The notes under the pieces were generated by a model, which saw only the letters and a list, made by a program, of their open reading frames with translations, was not told where the DNA came from and did not search any database. Positions 51,334 to 60,697 of a stretch of 64,000 nucleotides of DNA are shown one piece after another. The stretch covers positions 806,001 through 870,000 of the forward strand of contig NZ_CP025407.1 of assembly GCF_002847285.1 (NCBI RefSeq), read 5' to 3'. Numbering within the stretch: the first letter of the stretch is position 1; every line of letters starts with the position of its first letter. Made by a program: the position numbers and the translations under genes. Origin of the DNA: Streptomyces sp. CMB-StM0423. Lineage in GTDB: Bacteria; Actinomycetota; Actinomycetes; Streptomycetales; Streptomycetaceae.

Positions 51334-51972
51334 CTACGGCTGGAGGCGGACGGCGGTCCAGCCGTCGCCGTCGCGGTCGTAGCGCAGCCGGAGGTGGAGC
51401 CGGTCGGGGCGGTGGGCCCAGAACTCGATGTCGTGGGGCTGCAGCCGGTAGCCGTAGAAGCGCTCGGGGCGGTCGAGGGCCTTGCCGTCGGCGCCGAGGC
51501 GGGCGGCTTCTGCGCGCAGCGCGGCCGGGTCGGCGAGCGGTTCGCTCTGCCGGGAGGCCGCGGACATGGCGTGCAGCGGGATGGCCCGGGCCTGCCAGAG
51601 GCTGTCGGATTCGGCGAGGGCGACGGGTTCGACGGGTCCGGAGAGTTTGATCTGCTGGCCGGTCTCGCGCCAGTAGAGGAGTCCGGCGGCCCAGTTGTTC
51701 TCTTCGATCTCGCGGCCCTTGCGGCTGGTGGCGTGGCTGGTGAACAGCACGCCGCGGTCGTCGACGGCGCTGACGAGGACGATGCGGGAGGAGGGCCGGC
51801 CGCGTTTGTCGGCGGTGGCCAGGGCGAGCGCCTTGGGTTCGCGGACCTGCAGTTCGACGGCGCGGTCGAGCCAGCGCTGTACGAGGGTCACGGGGTCGGC
51901 GGGCGGGTCGTCGTACTCGGGGAAGTCCGCGTCGTTCTCGACGGTGAGGCTTTCGAACTTGCTGGTGTGCAT
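51334..51972 (-). CDS. phzG: Phenazine biosynthesis FMN-dependent oxidase PhzG
   Basis: A 212-residue FMN-binding split-barrel oxidase of the pyridoxine 5'-phosphate oxidase family; PhzG oxidises the late tricyclic dihydro intermediates towards phenazine-1-carboxylate. FMN-binding sequence: ALATADKRGRPSSRIVLVSAVDDRGVLFTSHATSRKGREIEENNWAAGLLYWRETGQQIKLSG; C-terminal RPERFYGYRLQPHDIEFWAHRPDRLHLRLRYDRDGDGW. Last gene of the phzBCDEFG operon; 53 bp from phzF. ATG 51972 is chosen because the frame upstream of it is only a shadow of phzF. Confidence 0.95.
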   Translation of the reverse strand: MHTSKFESLTVENDADFPEYDDPPADPVTLVQRWLDRAVELQVREPKALALATADKRGRPSSRIVLVSAVDDRGVLFTSHATSRKGREIEENNWAAGLLYWRETGQQIKLSGPVEPVALAESDSLWQARAIPLHAMSAASRQSEPLADPAALRAEAARLGADGKALDRPERFYGYRLQPHDIEFWAHRPDRLHLRLRYDRDGDGWTAVRLQP

Positions 51973-52025
51973 CTGGTGCCTTTCTGCGGTGGCCGCCCGC
52001 CGGGCGTCCGGGTCCAGAGGAAGGT

Positions 52026-52865
52026 CTAGAGGAAGAGGGTGCCGCGTCCTACGGTGACGCCGTTGCCGCCGACGTGCACGGCGTGGATCCGGTCGCCGTC
52101 GCCTTCCGCGGTGGCGAGCATGAGGGAGGGGCGGCCCATTTCGACGCCCTGGAGTATCTCGACCTGTTCGCCGTAGTCGGCGAGGCCGTGCCGGGCGAGG
52201 TGGATGGCGAGCGGCCCGGCGGCCGAGCCGGTGGCGGCGTCCTCGACGACGCCGTACGCGGGTGAGAACATCCGGGCGCGCCATTGCCGGCCGTTTCCTG
52301 CGAAGCAGTTGGCGGCCATGTCGGGGAACGCGGACAGGGCGCGGTGGTCGGGTCGCAGCGCGGAGAGCGCGGGGACGCTTTCGAGGCCGACGAAGACGTG
52401 CCGGGGGCCGTTGCGGTAGACCTCGACGGGGGCGACGGAGGTGTCGGCGCCGAGGGCGGCGAGGAGTTCGTCGGCTTCCGCGTAGGGCTCCCACACGGGG
52501 TGGGGCTGGCGCATGCTGACCTTGACGGCGCCGTCGTCGTCGGTGAGGTGGACGGGGATGACGCCCATGGCGGTTTCGAGTTGGAGTTCGTCCTGTTTGC
52601 GGGTCTCGCCGAGGGCGACGGCGGTGCCGAGCAGGGGGTGTCCCGCGAAGGGCAGTTCGTTGACGGGGGTGAAGATGCGGATGCGGGCGTCGCCGCCTTC
52701 GCCGGGCGGGAGCACGAAGGTGGTCTCGGAGAGGTTCATCTCCCGGGCGATGCGCTGCATCAGGTCGGGTGTCAGTTCCCTGGCGTCGAGGAACACGGCG
52801 ACGGGGTTGCCGCTCAGCGGCTTGCGGGAGAAGGCGTCCACCAGCATGTAGTCGAGTTCGGGCAT
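52026..52865 (-). CDS. phzF: Phenazine biosynthesis isomerase PhzF
   Basis: A 279-residue PhzF (diaminopimelate-epimerase-fold) isomerase. It isomerises trans-2,3-dihydro-3-hydroxyanthranilate to a reactive ketone. The catalytic Glu sits in MNLSETTFVLPPG (residue ~45), with SGNPVAVFLDARELTPDLM before it and FAGHPLLGTAVALG; the C-terminal copy has AYGVVEDAATGSAAGPLAIHLARHG and a loop IHAVHVGGNGV. The ketone then dimerises with a PhzA/B protein. It lies between phzE (77 bp) and phzG. Confidence 0.96.
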   Translation of the reverse strand: MPELDYMLVDAFSRKPLSGNPVAVFLDARELTPDLMQRIAREMNLSETTFVLPPGEGGDARIRIFTPVNELPFAGHPLLGTAVALGETRKQDELQLETAMGVIPVHLTDDDGAVKVSMRQPHPVWEPYAEADELLAALGADTSVAPVEVYRNGPRHVFVGLESVPALSALRPDHRALSAFPDMAANCFAGNGRQWRARMFSPAYGVVEDAATGSAAGPLAIHLARHGLADYGEQVEILQGVEMGRPSLMLATAEGDGDRIHAVHVGGNGVTVGRGTLFL

Positions 52866-52942
52866 GTACGGCTCCTGACGGGCGGATACGGGTTCGTGGG
52901 TGGCCCCGGGTGGCGGGGTTCAGGTGGTGGGCGCTGGGTGTC

Positions 52943-54973
52943 TCACCGGGCGATCGCCGCGAGGAGGGCGTCGCCGATGAGCCGGGGTCCTTCGACGGTG
53001 AGGACGGATTCCGCGTGGAACTGGTAGGACGCGAAGTGCGGGCCGCGCAGTGCGTCGATCTGGCCGGTGGCCGGGTCGCGGCTGACGCGGATGCGGCCGA
53101 CGCCGGGGATGTCGAGTCGGTCCGCGGGGCTGACGGCGGCGAAGGTGTTGTAGTAGCCGACGTGTTCGCGGCGGCCGAAGAGGTCGATGGCGCGCTGGAC
53201 GCCCTGGTTGGGGCGGTCGCGGCGGACGAGGTCGAGGCCGAGGCGGAGGCTGAGGATCTGGTGGCTGAGGCAGACGGCGAGGAACGGGGTGCGGTCGCGG
53301 AGGAGTCCTGCGACGGCGGTGTCGAGCGCGGCGATCTTCGGGTCTGCGGCGGCGCGGGGGTCGCCGGGGCCCGGGCCCATGACGACGAGGTCGTAGCCGT
53401 CGACGGCGTAGGGCTCGTCGAAGCGGCGTACTTCGGCGGTGGGGCCGAGGGCTTCGAGTTGCTGGACCATCATGGCGGTGAAGGTGTCCTCGGCGTCGAC
53501 GACGAGGACTTTCATGCCTTCCAGCGCGGGTACGGTCAGCGGGCGGGCGGCGGTGGCGGCGAGCCAGAAGCCGGCGATGCCGGTGTTGCGGCCGCGTAGC
53601 ACGTCGCGGATGGCGGGGTGGTCGGCGAAGCGCGGGGCGGGGGGCGCGGCGCCGGCGGCCGCGGGCTGCGTGGCGGGTACGGCGGCGGCGTCGGCGGTCG
53701 CGGGGGTACGGGTGGCGCCGGGGGTGGTGTCCGCGGTGGTGTCCGCGGTGCCGTCCGCGCCGAGGGCGTCGAGGAGCGCGGCGGCCTTCGCGCGGGTCTC
53801 CGCCGCTTCGCCCTCCGGGGACGAGTGGCGTACGAGGGTGGCGCCGACGGAGAGCGAGAGCCGGCCGTCGTCGGCGATGTCGGCGGTGCGGATGAGGATG
53901 GCCGAGTCGAGGGTGCGGCTGCCGGTGGGCTCGTCGCTGACGAGTGCGGCGATGCCGCTGTAGTAGCCGCGGCCGTGGGGTTCGTGGCGGGCGATGACGC
54001 GGGCGGCGCTCTCGACGGGGCTGCCGGTGACGGTCGGTGCGAAGAGCGTTTCGCGGAGCACGTCGCGGATGTCGCGGGTGGTGTGGCCCTCGATGAAGTA
54101 CTCGGTGTGGGCGAGCCGCGCCATCTCCTTGAGCGCGGGTCCGGTGACCCGGCCGCCGGCGGGGCAGATGCGCGACATCATCTTCAGTTCCTCGTCGAGC
54201 ACCATGTACAGCTCGTCGGTCTCCTTGCGGTCGCGCAGGAAGGCGGTGAGGCCGTCGAGGGTGGGGCCGCCGGCGGGGTAGCGGTAGGTGCCGCTGATGG
54301 GGTTCATCACGGCGCGGCCCTCGTGGACGGAGAGGTGCCGTTCGGGGGTGGCGCCGACGAAGGTGCGGCCGTCGGCGTGGATGGCGAACGTCCAGTAGGC
54401 GCTGGGCTCCAGGGAGATGAGCCGCCGGAAGACGGTCAGCGCGGCGCGCGCGGGGTCGTCGCCGACGTCGGCGAGGAGGGTGCGCTTGATGACGAAGTTG
54501 GCGCCTTCGCCGGTGCCGATCTCGCCGGTCACGACGCGCCGTACGACGTCGGCGTACTCCTCGTCGGAGAGGTCGAAGCGGTGGCCGGTGAGCGGGGCGG
54601 GGGTGTCGGGGAGCCGGGCGAGGGTGTCGGCGAGCGGCACGGCGGCCTGCTCGGTGACGTTCATGGCGATGAGGGGCGCGCCGTCGTCGGGGGCGGCGAA
54701 GCCGCGTTCGGTGAGCTGCCGGTAGGGCACGACGAGGAGGGTGCGGTGGGCGGTGGCGGCGGGCGGTTCCGCGGGGCGGGCGGGCAGCGGGAGCCCGGCG
54801 AGGGTGGCCGGGTGGGTGACGTCGCCGAGGAGGACGTCGACGGTTCCCGGGGTGCCGCTCTCCGGCCGGTGCAGGAGGGCGTACGAGGGCGGGAGGGGCC
54901 CGGCGAGCAGCCGGTCGAGCAGCGCGGTGCCGGCGCCGGCAGCGTCCTGGCGGGGTCCGGGGGCGGTGGTCAT
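52943..54973 (-). CDS. phzE: 2-amino-2-deoxyisochorismate synthase PhzE
   Basis: A 676-residue fusion. The N-terminal ~430 residues are the chorismate-binding domain ([54 protein letters not shown]). The C-terminal ~190 are a glutamine amidotransferase ([30 protein letters not shown], nucleophile Cys in [24 protein letters not shown] with the catalytic His-x-Glu). It makes ADIC from chorismate and glutamine, the first committed step. Its ATG overlaps the phzD stop (ATGA). A ~60-residue Ala/Thr/Pro linker joins the domains. Confidence 0.97.
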   Translation of the reverse strand: MTTAPGPRQDAAGAGTALLDRLLAGPLPPSYALLHRPESGTPGTVDVLLGDVTHPATLAGLPLPARPAEPPAATAHRTLLVVPYRQLTERGFAAPDDGAPLIAMNVTEQAAVPLADTLARLPDTPAPLTGHRFDLSDEEYADVVRRVVTGEIGTGEGANFVIKRTLLADVGDDPARAALTVFRRLISLEPSAYWTFAIHADGRTFVGATPERHLSVHEGRAVMNPISGTYRYPAGGPTLDGLTAFLRDRKETDELYMVLDEELKMMSRICPAGGRVTGPALKEMARLAHTEYFIEGHTTRDIRDVLRETLFAPTVTGSPVESAARVIARHEPHGRGYYSGIAALVSDEPTGSRTLDSAILIRTADIADDGRLSLSVGATLVRHSSPEGEAAETRAKAAALLDALGADGTADTTADTTPGATRTPATADAAAVPATQPAAAGAAPPAPRFADHPAIRDVLRGRNTGIAGFWLAATAARPLTVPALEGMKVLVVDAEDTFTAMMVQQLEALGPTAEVRRFDEPYAVDGYDLVVMGPGPGDPRAAADPKIAALDTAVAGLLRDRTPFLAVCLSHQILSLRLGLDLVRRDRPNQGVQRAIDLFGRREHVGYYNTFAAVSPADRLDIPGVGRIRVSRDPATGQIDALRGPHFASYQFHAESVLTVEGPRLIGDALLAAIAR

Positions 54974-55593
54974 GCGAATATCTCCGCGCTCGGGACGACC
55001 ATGCCGCAGCGCTGGGCCACGTAGTCGAGGGTCATGCGGTGCCGGTCGGCGGAGAAGTCGGCGACGGCGTCGGCGGCGAGGAACACCTGGATGTCGTGGG
55101 TGAACGCGTCGATGGCGGTGGCGAGTACGCCGACGTGGGCGTAGACGCCGCACAGCACGAGCTGGTCGCGGCCCTCGGCGCGCAGCCGGTCGAGCAGGCC
55201 GGACTTGTGGAAGGCGCTGTAGCGCCACTTGGTGAGCAGCCAGTCGCCGTCGGCGGGGGCGAGTTCGGGGACGACTTCGCGGTCTTCCGGTGCGGTGCGC
55301 ATGCCGGGGCCCCAGAAGTCGACGAGCAGGCCGCGCTCTTCCGGGGTCATGCCGCCGGGCTGTGCGGAGTAGGCGACAGGGACGCCGAGTCCGGCGGCGC
55401 GCTTGCGGAGCAGCGAGGCGTTGTGGACGAGCGGGCCGCGGAGCGGCTCGGGGAAGGGGCGCAGGAAGAACCGCTGCATGTCGTGGACGACGAGCGCCGC
55501 GCGGGCGGGGTCGGGGGTCCACGCCGCGAGGTTGGCCGGCAGGGTCTCTGCCGTCGGCAGCTCGTACGGGTCGATGGCGGGTATGCCGACCAC
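54970..55593 (-). CDS. phzD: Isochorismatase-type hydrolase PhzD
   Basis: A 207-residue PhzD homologue: it hydrolyses the vinyl ether of ADIC to trans-2,3-dihydro-3-hydroxyanthranilic acid (DHHA) and pyruvate. Active-site sequence: catalytic Asp in [15 protein letters not shown], Lys in [15 protein letters not shown], and [33 protein letters not shown]. The GTG start is preceded by AAAGGAG. It overlaps phzE at its 3' end and lies 93 bp after phzC. Confidence 0.97.
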   Translation of the reverse strand: MVGIPAIDPYELPTAETLPANLAAWTPDPARAALVVHDMQRFFLRPFPEPLRGPLVHNASLLRKRAAGLGVPVAYSAQPGGMTPEERGLLVDFWGPGMRTAPEDREVVPELAPADGDWLLTKWRYSAFHKSGLLDRLRAEGRDQLVLCGVYAHVGVLATAIDAFTHDIQVFLAADAVADFSADRHRMTLDYVAQRCGMVVPSAEIFA

Positions 55594-55686
55594 GGTGGGG
55601 CTCCTTTCAGGGTGCGGTGGGTGCGCGGGCTGGTGGGAGGGGCCGCGCCGCCGGGGCCGGGAAGGGCCCGGTGCCCGGTGTGGCTG

Positions 55687-56856
55687 TCAGCGGGCCTCGG
55701 CCCAGGCGGCGACGAGCCGGTGGGCCTGGCCGGGGTTGAGCCGGGGGTCGCAGAAGGTGGTGCGCCGGCCGGCGGAGCCGATGGCGGCCACGTCGGTGGC
55801 GCACTCGGTGACCGGGTCCGGGGTGGTCTCCAGGTGGAGTCCGCCGTTGGTGCCGCCGGCGGCGCCGACGACGTCGCAGAACCCGTGGATCTCGGCGAGC
55901 ATGGCGCCCATGAGGCGGGTCTTCAGCCCGTCGGGTCCTGTGATGGTGTTGCCGTGCATGGGGTCGCAGATCCACACGGCGGGGTGCCCGGCGGCGCGCA
56001 CGGCCTGGACGAGGGCGGGCAGCCGGCTGGTGACGAAGCCGGCGCCCATGCGGGCGATGAGCACGAGGCGCCCGGGGCTGCGGTCGGGGTCGAGGCGGTC
56101 GGCGAGTTCGGTGATGTCCTCGGCGGTGGTGCCCGAACCGATCTTGCACGCCACGGGGTTGACGACGCCGGCCAGCAGCCCGACGTGGGCGCCGTCCGGG
56201 CGGCGGGTGCGCTCGCCGACCCACGGCAGGTGTGCGGAGGCGAGGTAGCTCGCGCCGGTGGCAGTGCGCCGCAGCATCGGCGTCTCGTAGTCGAGGAGCA
56301 GCGCCTCGTGGCTGATCCACACCTGTTCCGCGTCGGGGCGGCCGGCGTTGATGCCGTCGAGTTCGCGTACGACGGCCTGGGCGGCGCGGAAGCAGGTGAG
56401 GATGCGCCACGGGTCGGCGCGGCGCGCCTGGGCGTCGGGCTCGGGGGCGTTGACCATGTGCCCGCGGTAGACGGGCAGGGTGGTGTCGCCGATCTGCTCG
56501 ACGGGCTTGGAGCGGGGTTTGGCGAACTGCCCGGCCATGCGGCCGACGCGCAGGGCGGGGCGGCCGGTGATGCCGGCCGCGGTGCCGGCGAGCGCGTGGA
56601 GGAGCTCGCTCTTGCGCCGCACGTGGTACGGGGTGGACTCCGCGGGGTCCTCCGCGCAGTCACCGGCCTGGATGAGGTGGGCGCGTCCCTCGGCGACGTC
56701 GGCGAGGGCGCGCCGCAGCCGCGCCGCGCCGTCGTCGGTGACGAGCGGCGGCGCGGCGTCGAGGGCCTCGCGTACCCGTCGCACCTGGCCGGTGTCCTCC
56801 CACACGGGTTGCTGGAGCGCGGGTCGTGCGTGGAAGTCCTGGACTGAGGTTGGCAC
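55687..56856 (-). CDS. phzC: Class II DAHP synthase PhzC
   Basis: A 389-residue plant-type (class II) 3-deoxy-D-arabinoheptulosonate 7-phosphate synthase. It feeds the shikimate pathway and so chorismate supply for the phenazine genes. Motifs: HLIQAGDCAEDPAES, RVGRMAGQFAKPRSKP, HEALLLDYETPMLRR, SAHLPWVGERTR, NPVACKIGSGTT, WICDPMHGNTI and LETTPDPVTEC. The N-terminal regulatory extension of primary DAHP synthases is short, in keeping with a feedback-insensitive pathway enzyme (inference). GTG 56856 follows GGGGGAG. Confidence 0.96.
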   Translation of the reverse strand: MPTSVQDFHARPALQQPVWEDTGQVRRVREALDAAPPLVTDDGAARLRRALADVAEGRAHLIQAGDCAEDPAESTPYHVRRKSELLHALAGTAAGITGRPALRVGRMAGQFAKPRSKPVEQIGDTTLPVYRGHMVNAPEPDAQARRADPWRILTCFRAAQAVVRELDGINAGRPDAEQVWISHEALLLDYETPMLRRTATGASYLASAHLPWVGERTRRPDGAHVGLLAGVVNPVACKIGSGTTAEDITELADRLDPDRSPGRLVLIARMGAGFVTSRLPALVQAVRAAGHPAVWICDPMHGNTITGPDGLKTRLMGAMLAEIHGFCDVVGAAGGTNGGLHLETTPDPVTECATDVAAIGSAGRRTTFCDPRLNPGQAHRLVAAWAEAR

Positions 56857-56912
56857 GGTCTCCCCCTGCCGGGTGTGCGTGTCGAGGTTCGCGGGTGGTG
56901 GGCCGGCAGCGG

Positions 56913-57374
56913 TCAGGTCGGGATGCCTTCGCGGCGCACCGAGGGCACTTCGATGCCCAGGGCGCGGAACTGCTGGCAGGGGTTCATGAACTCGCGCTGC
57001 TGCTTGATCTTGCCGTCCTCGAAGAGGAAGGAGTGCAGGAAGTGGTTGCGGTAGTGGCCGGGTTCGTAACCGGGGAAGAGGATCTTGCCTTCGCCGTCGC
57101 ACTCCACCCAGAAGCGGTTGGGGTCCTGGGTGTCGAATATCTCGATGTTGATCCAGGCCCAGTCGGGGAAGCACTTCAGCGACCAGACGGCGTGCTCGCC
57201 GAGGGTGTCGCGGCCGCTGATGACGATGGGCTCGCCGGTTTCGGTGGTCCACAGGCCGCCGGTGCCGTCCTCGGTGAACAGCAGGTGCCGCTCCAGCCGG
57301 TCCTGGCCGCGGCAGTGCATGTACTTGTCGACGATGGCGCGGTTGTGGTCCCGTACCTCTTTATCTGTGGACAT
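56913..57374 (-). CDS. phzB: Phenazine condensing protein PhzB
   Basis: A 153-residue NTF2/SnoaL-fold protein close to Pseudomonas PhzB: LFTEDGTGGLWTTETGEPIVISG, RDTLGEHAVWSLKCFPDW, ETQDPNRFWVECDGEG-like DTQDPNRFWVECDGEGKILFPGYEPGHYRNHFLHSF, and QREFMNPCQQFRALGIEVPSVRREGIPT. PhzA/B bind two aminoketone molecules and promote their condensation to the tricycle; the His/Ser pair (HAVWS) and Glu (QREF) are present. First gene of the operon; ATG 57374 with a weak AGGG box. Confidence 0.96.
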   Translation of the reverse strand: MSTDKEVRDHNRAIVDKYMHCRGQDRLERHLLFTEDGTGGLWTTETGEPIVISGRDTLGEHAVWSLKCFPDWAWINIEIFDTQDPNRFWVECDGEGKILFPGYEPGHYRNHFLHSFLFEDGKIKQQREFMNPCQQFRALGIEVPSVRREGIPT

Positions 57375-58157
57375 ACGTGCTCTCGCTTCCCTTTTACTCT
57401 TGCGGGCGGGTGGGAGGGTATGGACCGGGCGGACTCCGTTGTCCCGAATACGGTCGGCGGCCGCCGGGGACGCGGGTGTTCTGAGGCCCTTGCGGCACCG
57501 GCGGTTTCCCTGGAATTCCGGGTTAGTGCAGCGAACAGGACCCGCGCGTCAGCGGGTCCGGGCGGAATTCCCGGCCGGCCTTGGCGCGCCGCGGGCAAAC
57601 CGCTGCGCGGGCCCGGTTCTCGGGATCCGGAGGTGCCGCAGTGGAGGTGCGGCCACGGTGGAAGATCGGACTGAAACACGCACCACCGGGTCGAGCCCCC
57701 CTTGTCCCTTGTACGGATCGGATCTACTCCAGCACCATATCCGCCCGCCGGGCCGTTTCCATGCGCGCAAGCGACTCTGCACGGATGCGTGGCAATGATT
57801 TGCCATTCTGATTCCGGCGGTATGTTCAATACGTCGCGACCGGCGTCGTGACGTGAATGTGCGCCTTCATAGAGTACGGGTCGAAAACCGCTGGGGCGGC
57901 CGTCACCGGGCCGGATCCCGCGGGCATTTGGGCGCCGGCGCCGCGGCCGGGCGCGGCGGGGCGTACGCGTGGGGCGTGGGCGTGCCCGCGGGGCGTACGG
58001 GGCGGACCGGTCCCGGGGCGGTCTTGCGCTTCGCCGCCGGGTGCCCAAGACTCCCCTACGGCATGTCAGGGGCACGGCAAAAACCGGGCCGCTGACGGTG
58101 TGTCTCACGGGCCCGTCACTTCGGGCCCTGGTTTCCCCCAGACCAGAGGAGACATCT
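57375..58157. other. Divergent control region between phzB and the protease gene
   Basis: 783 bp without a convincing gene. It must hold the promoters of the phzBCDEFG operon (minus) and the protease gene (plus). Two inverted repeats stand out, at 57791-57804 and 57831-57854. The remainder is GC-rich with no recognised gene; the open frames crossing it are shadows. Confidence 0.6.
57791..57854. promoter_or_regulatory. Two inverted repeats upstream of phzB/protease
   Basis: GGCAA-TGAT-TTGCC (57791-57804) and ACGTCGCGAC-CGGC-GTCGTGACGT (57831-57854, one mismatch in 10-bp arms). Between them is a TATGTT hexamer that could be a -10. The region is lower in GC than its surroundings. The sites are about 420-480 bp from phzB and 300-370 bp from the protease GTG. 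Confidence 0.45.
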
Positions 58158-59054
58158 GTGAAGATCCCTCGCACCACCCCCACCGGGGCTTCCCGCGGCA
58201 AGCTGCGGTTCATCACCGCGACCGCCGGCCTCGCCGCCGTGGCAGCGCTCGCGCTGCCCGCGGGTGCGAACGCGCAGGAAGCCTCACCCTCGTTCAGCGC
58301 GGCCGAACTCCGGGCCGTCGACCAGGCGGTCGGCGAAGCGGGCGTCGCGGGCAGCGCCTGGTACGTGGACCGCGCCAGCGACACCGTCGTGGTCACCGTC
58401 GACAGCACCGTCTCCAAGGCCGAGGTGGCCCGGATCACCGAGGCGGCCGGCGAGCAGGCCGGAGCGGTCGACATCAACCGCACCAACGGCAAGTTCACCA
58501 AGTACATCGCCGGCGGCGAAGCCATCACCACCGGCGGCGCCCGCTGCTCGCTCGGCTTCAACGTCCAGAACAGCAGCGGTACCAAGTTCGCCCTGACCGC
58601 CGGTCACTGCACCAACATCGGCAGCTCGTGGTCCATCGGTACCAGGACCGGCACCAGCTTCCCGACGAACGACTACGGCATCATCCGGCACTCCAACCCC
58701 GCAGCGGCGGACGGCCGGGTGTACCTGTACAACGGGTCGTACCAGGACATCACCAACGCCGCCAACCCGTCGGTCGGGCAGTCCGTCCGGCGCAGCGGCA
58801 GCACCACCGGTGTGCACGGCGGGTCCGTCACGGGCCTGAACGCCACCGTCAACTACGGCGGCGGCGACATCGTGTACGGCATGATCCAGACGAACGTCTG
58901 CGCCGAGCCCGGCGACAGCGGCGGCTCGCTCTTCGCCGGCAGCACGGCCCTCGGCCTGACCTCCGGCGGCAGCGGCAACTGCTCCTCCGGCGGCACCACG
59001 TTCTACCAGCCGGTCGTCGAGGCCCTGAACGCCTACGGCGTCAGCGTCTTCTAG
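58158..59054 (+). CDS. Streptogrisin-type secreted serine protease
   Basis: A 298-residue preproprotease of family S1E (alpha-lytic/streptogrisin). A signal peptide (residues ~15-35, ending ANA) is followed by a ~75-residue prodomain ([35 protein letters not shown]) and a mature domain beginning near [13 protein letters not shown]. Catalytic triad: His150 in LTAGHCT, Asp172 in [10 protein letters not shown], Ser254 in [12 protein letters not shown]. Three disulphide Cys pairs fit. GTG 58158 has AGAGGAG upstream. It is divergent from phzB, inside the phenazine cluster but not obviously part of it. Confidence 0.96.
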   Translation: MKIPRTTPTGASRGKLRFITATAGLAAVAALALPAGANAQEASPSFSAAELRAVDQAVGEAGVAGSAWYVDRASDTVVVTVDSTVSKAEVARITEAAGEQAGAVDINRTNGKFTKYIAGGEAITTGGARCSLGFNVQNSSGTKFALTAGHCTNIGSSWSIGTRTGTSFPTNDYGIIRHSNPAAADGRVYLYNGSYQDITNAANPSVGQSVRRSGSTTGVHGGSVTGLNATVNYGGGDIVYGMIQTNVCAEPGDSGGSLFAGSTALGLTSGGSGNCSSGGTTFYQPVVEALNAYGVSVF

Positions 59055-59088
59055 ACCCGGCACAGCGCACGCGGCACACGGCACCTCG

Positions 59089-59114
59089 CCCCGGCCGGCA
59101 CCCGCCGGCCGGGG
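59089..59114. terminator. Terminator after protease gene
   Basis: 11-bp perfect stem (CCCCGGCCGGC / GCCGGCCGGGG), loop ACCC, 35 bp after the protease stop; it may also serve the convergent methyltransferase gene. Confidence 0.85.
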
Positions 59115-59333
59115 TTCGCGTTTCCCGCCGCCGGCGCGCGGCCGGGCGGGGCGCTTCCCCGGGTCCGTTTTCAGGGGCGGGCACGGTTCGTGCGCGGTCG
59201 GCGCGGGTACGCCGACGAACCGTGCCCCGGTGTCCGTCACCGGTCACCGATGGGACTTCCAGCCGCGCCACGGGGATGCCGTCCCGCACGGCGGGCTTCG
59301 CTCACGTGCACTCGTGGGACCAGACCGCGGGGA

Positions 59334-60479
59334 TCAGGTGCGTACGAACTCCAGCACCCGCAGCGGCGGCTGGCCGCCGTCCACCGCCCCGACGGGGTAC
59401 TCCTCGCGCAGCGCGTAACCGCAGGGCTCGATGAGCGCCCGGTGCTGCTCCAGGGTCCGCTCCCTGCCCCCGTAGAGGACCATCATCATGACGTCCATCA
59501 GGTGGCCGGCCGCCGGTTCCGGCACGGCGGGCAGGACGTACTCGACGACGACGAGCGAACCGCCCCTGCTGCCGGCCTTCGCGCAGTTGGCGACGATCCG
59601 CCGGACGCTCTTGTCGTCCCAGTTGTGCAGCACCCGGCTGAGCAGGTGCAGGTCGCCCTCGGGCACCTCGTTGAAGAAGCTGCCGGGCACCAGCTCGGTG
59701 CGGTGCTGGACGCCGGCGGCGCCGAGGAAGTCCGGGGCCGTCGCCATCGCCTCGGCGCGGTCGAAGATCACCCCGGCCGCGTCGGGCAGCGCCTTGAGCA
59801 GCCAGGCGAGCATCGTGCCCCGGTTGCCGCCGACGTCCACGACCCGCGAGGCGGCCGGCGGGCGGTAGCCGGCGGCGTCCAGGGCGGCCGGCAGCCGGGA
59901 GGTGGCGTAGCCCATGGCGCGGGCGAACTTCACGGCCTCGCCCGGGTGGCTGCCCAGGTAGTCCCAGAAGCCGCCGGGGGCGGCCGGATCGACCTGCTGC
60001 CCGCTGCGTACGTGCTCGGCGAGGCCCACCATGGCCTCGCGGATCGGCTCCAGCCACAGCACGGCCATCTCGCCGAGCCGCCCGGCGTCCGGGCCGAGCC
60101 GCTCGCCGGCCGCGGACAGCCGGAACCTGCCGTCCTCGTCCCCGGAGAGCAGCCCGACGGCCATCCCCGCCCGCAGCAGCCGGCCCGTGGCATCGGGGTC
60201 GGTGCCCGCGTCCTTCGCGATGTCCTCAGGGGTGAGCGCCTTGCCCGCTAACCGGCCGAGGATGCCTAACTCGACGATCGCGACGGCGACGGGGGTGTAG
60301 AGGTAGCCCGAGAAGAGCTGGACCAACTGGCGGCCGGCGGCGTCGTTCTCGCCGTCGGTCAGGAAGTCGAGCACGGAGTACGTGCCGGAGGAGCCGGCGC
60401 CGTCGCCGCCGGGGCGGGGCCGGGGGCCGTCCGGGAGTGCGGTCGCCGCCGCGGCGGCCGCCTTTCTGGTGCTGGACAA
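59334..60479 (-). CDS. SAM-dependent O-methyltransferase with two TTA codons
   Basis: A 381-residue class I methyltransferase of the O-methyltransferase_2 type: N-terminal winged helix (GILGRLAGKALTPEDIAKDAGTDPDATGRLLRAGMAVGLL), SAM motif RVVDVGGNRGTMLAWLL, GDLHLLSRVLHNWDDKSVRRIV and the C-terminal MDVMMMVLYGGRERTLEQHRAL. It is related to the other cluster methyltransferase but distinct; it probably acts on a phenazine hydroxyl or ring nitrogen. Start is TTG 60479 with GAGGAGG 6 bases upstream. Two TTA codons (60249-60251 and 60267-60269) make it strongly bldA-dependent. Alternating Ala-rich first 25 residues are probably disordered. Confidence 0.88.
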   Translation of the reverse strand: MSSTRKAAAAAATALPDGPRPRPGGDGAGSSGTYSVLDFLTDGENDAAGRQLVQLFSGYLYTPVAVAIVELGILGRLAGKALTPEDIAKDAGTDPDATGRLLRAGMAVGLLSGDEDGRFRLSAAGERLGPDAGRLGEMAVLWLEPIREAMVGLAEHVRSGQQVDPAAPGGFWDYLGSHPGEAVKFARAMGYATSRLPAALDAAGYRPPAASRVVDVGGNRGTMLAWLLKALPDAAGVIFDRAEAMATAPDFLGAAGVQHRTELVPGSFFNEVPEGDLHLLSRVLHNWDDKSVRRIVANCAKAGSRGGSLVVVEYVLPAVPEPAAGHLMDVMMMVLYGGRERTLEQHRALIEPCGYALREEYPVGAVDGGQPPLRVLEFVRT

Positions 60480-60565
60480 AGTGTCCTCCTCGTGGATGTG
60501 TGGGATCTTGTCCGCACGTTGCGGATTCCACGAGTTTCGACCCCGCGTCTAGGCCATCGGTACAT

Positions 60566-60587
60566 GTCGAACTGGCGTCGAACTGGC
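60566..60587. promoter_or_regulatory. 11-bp tandem repeat upstream of the methyltransferase gene
   Basis: GTCGAACTGGC occurs twice head to tail. Direct repeats with an 11-bp period and a TCGA core are how SARP-type activators bind. It is 87 bp upstream of the TTG start. On the minus strand the units read GTTCGAC with an 11-bp step. A possible -10 (CTAGAC) lies ~15 bp downstream. Confidence 0.55.
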
Positions 60588-60697
60588 GCCGGCTAAGCGG
60601 CGCCGGTCACCGCACGGATAGGGCATACACGGAATCCGGATTCCGCACACCCGGGCCGCACGGAGCCCCGGCCTCCGCGGCGTACCGCCCCCTGCCG

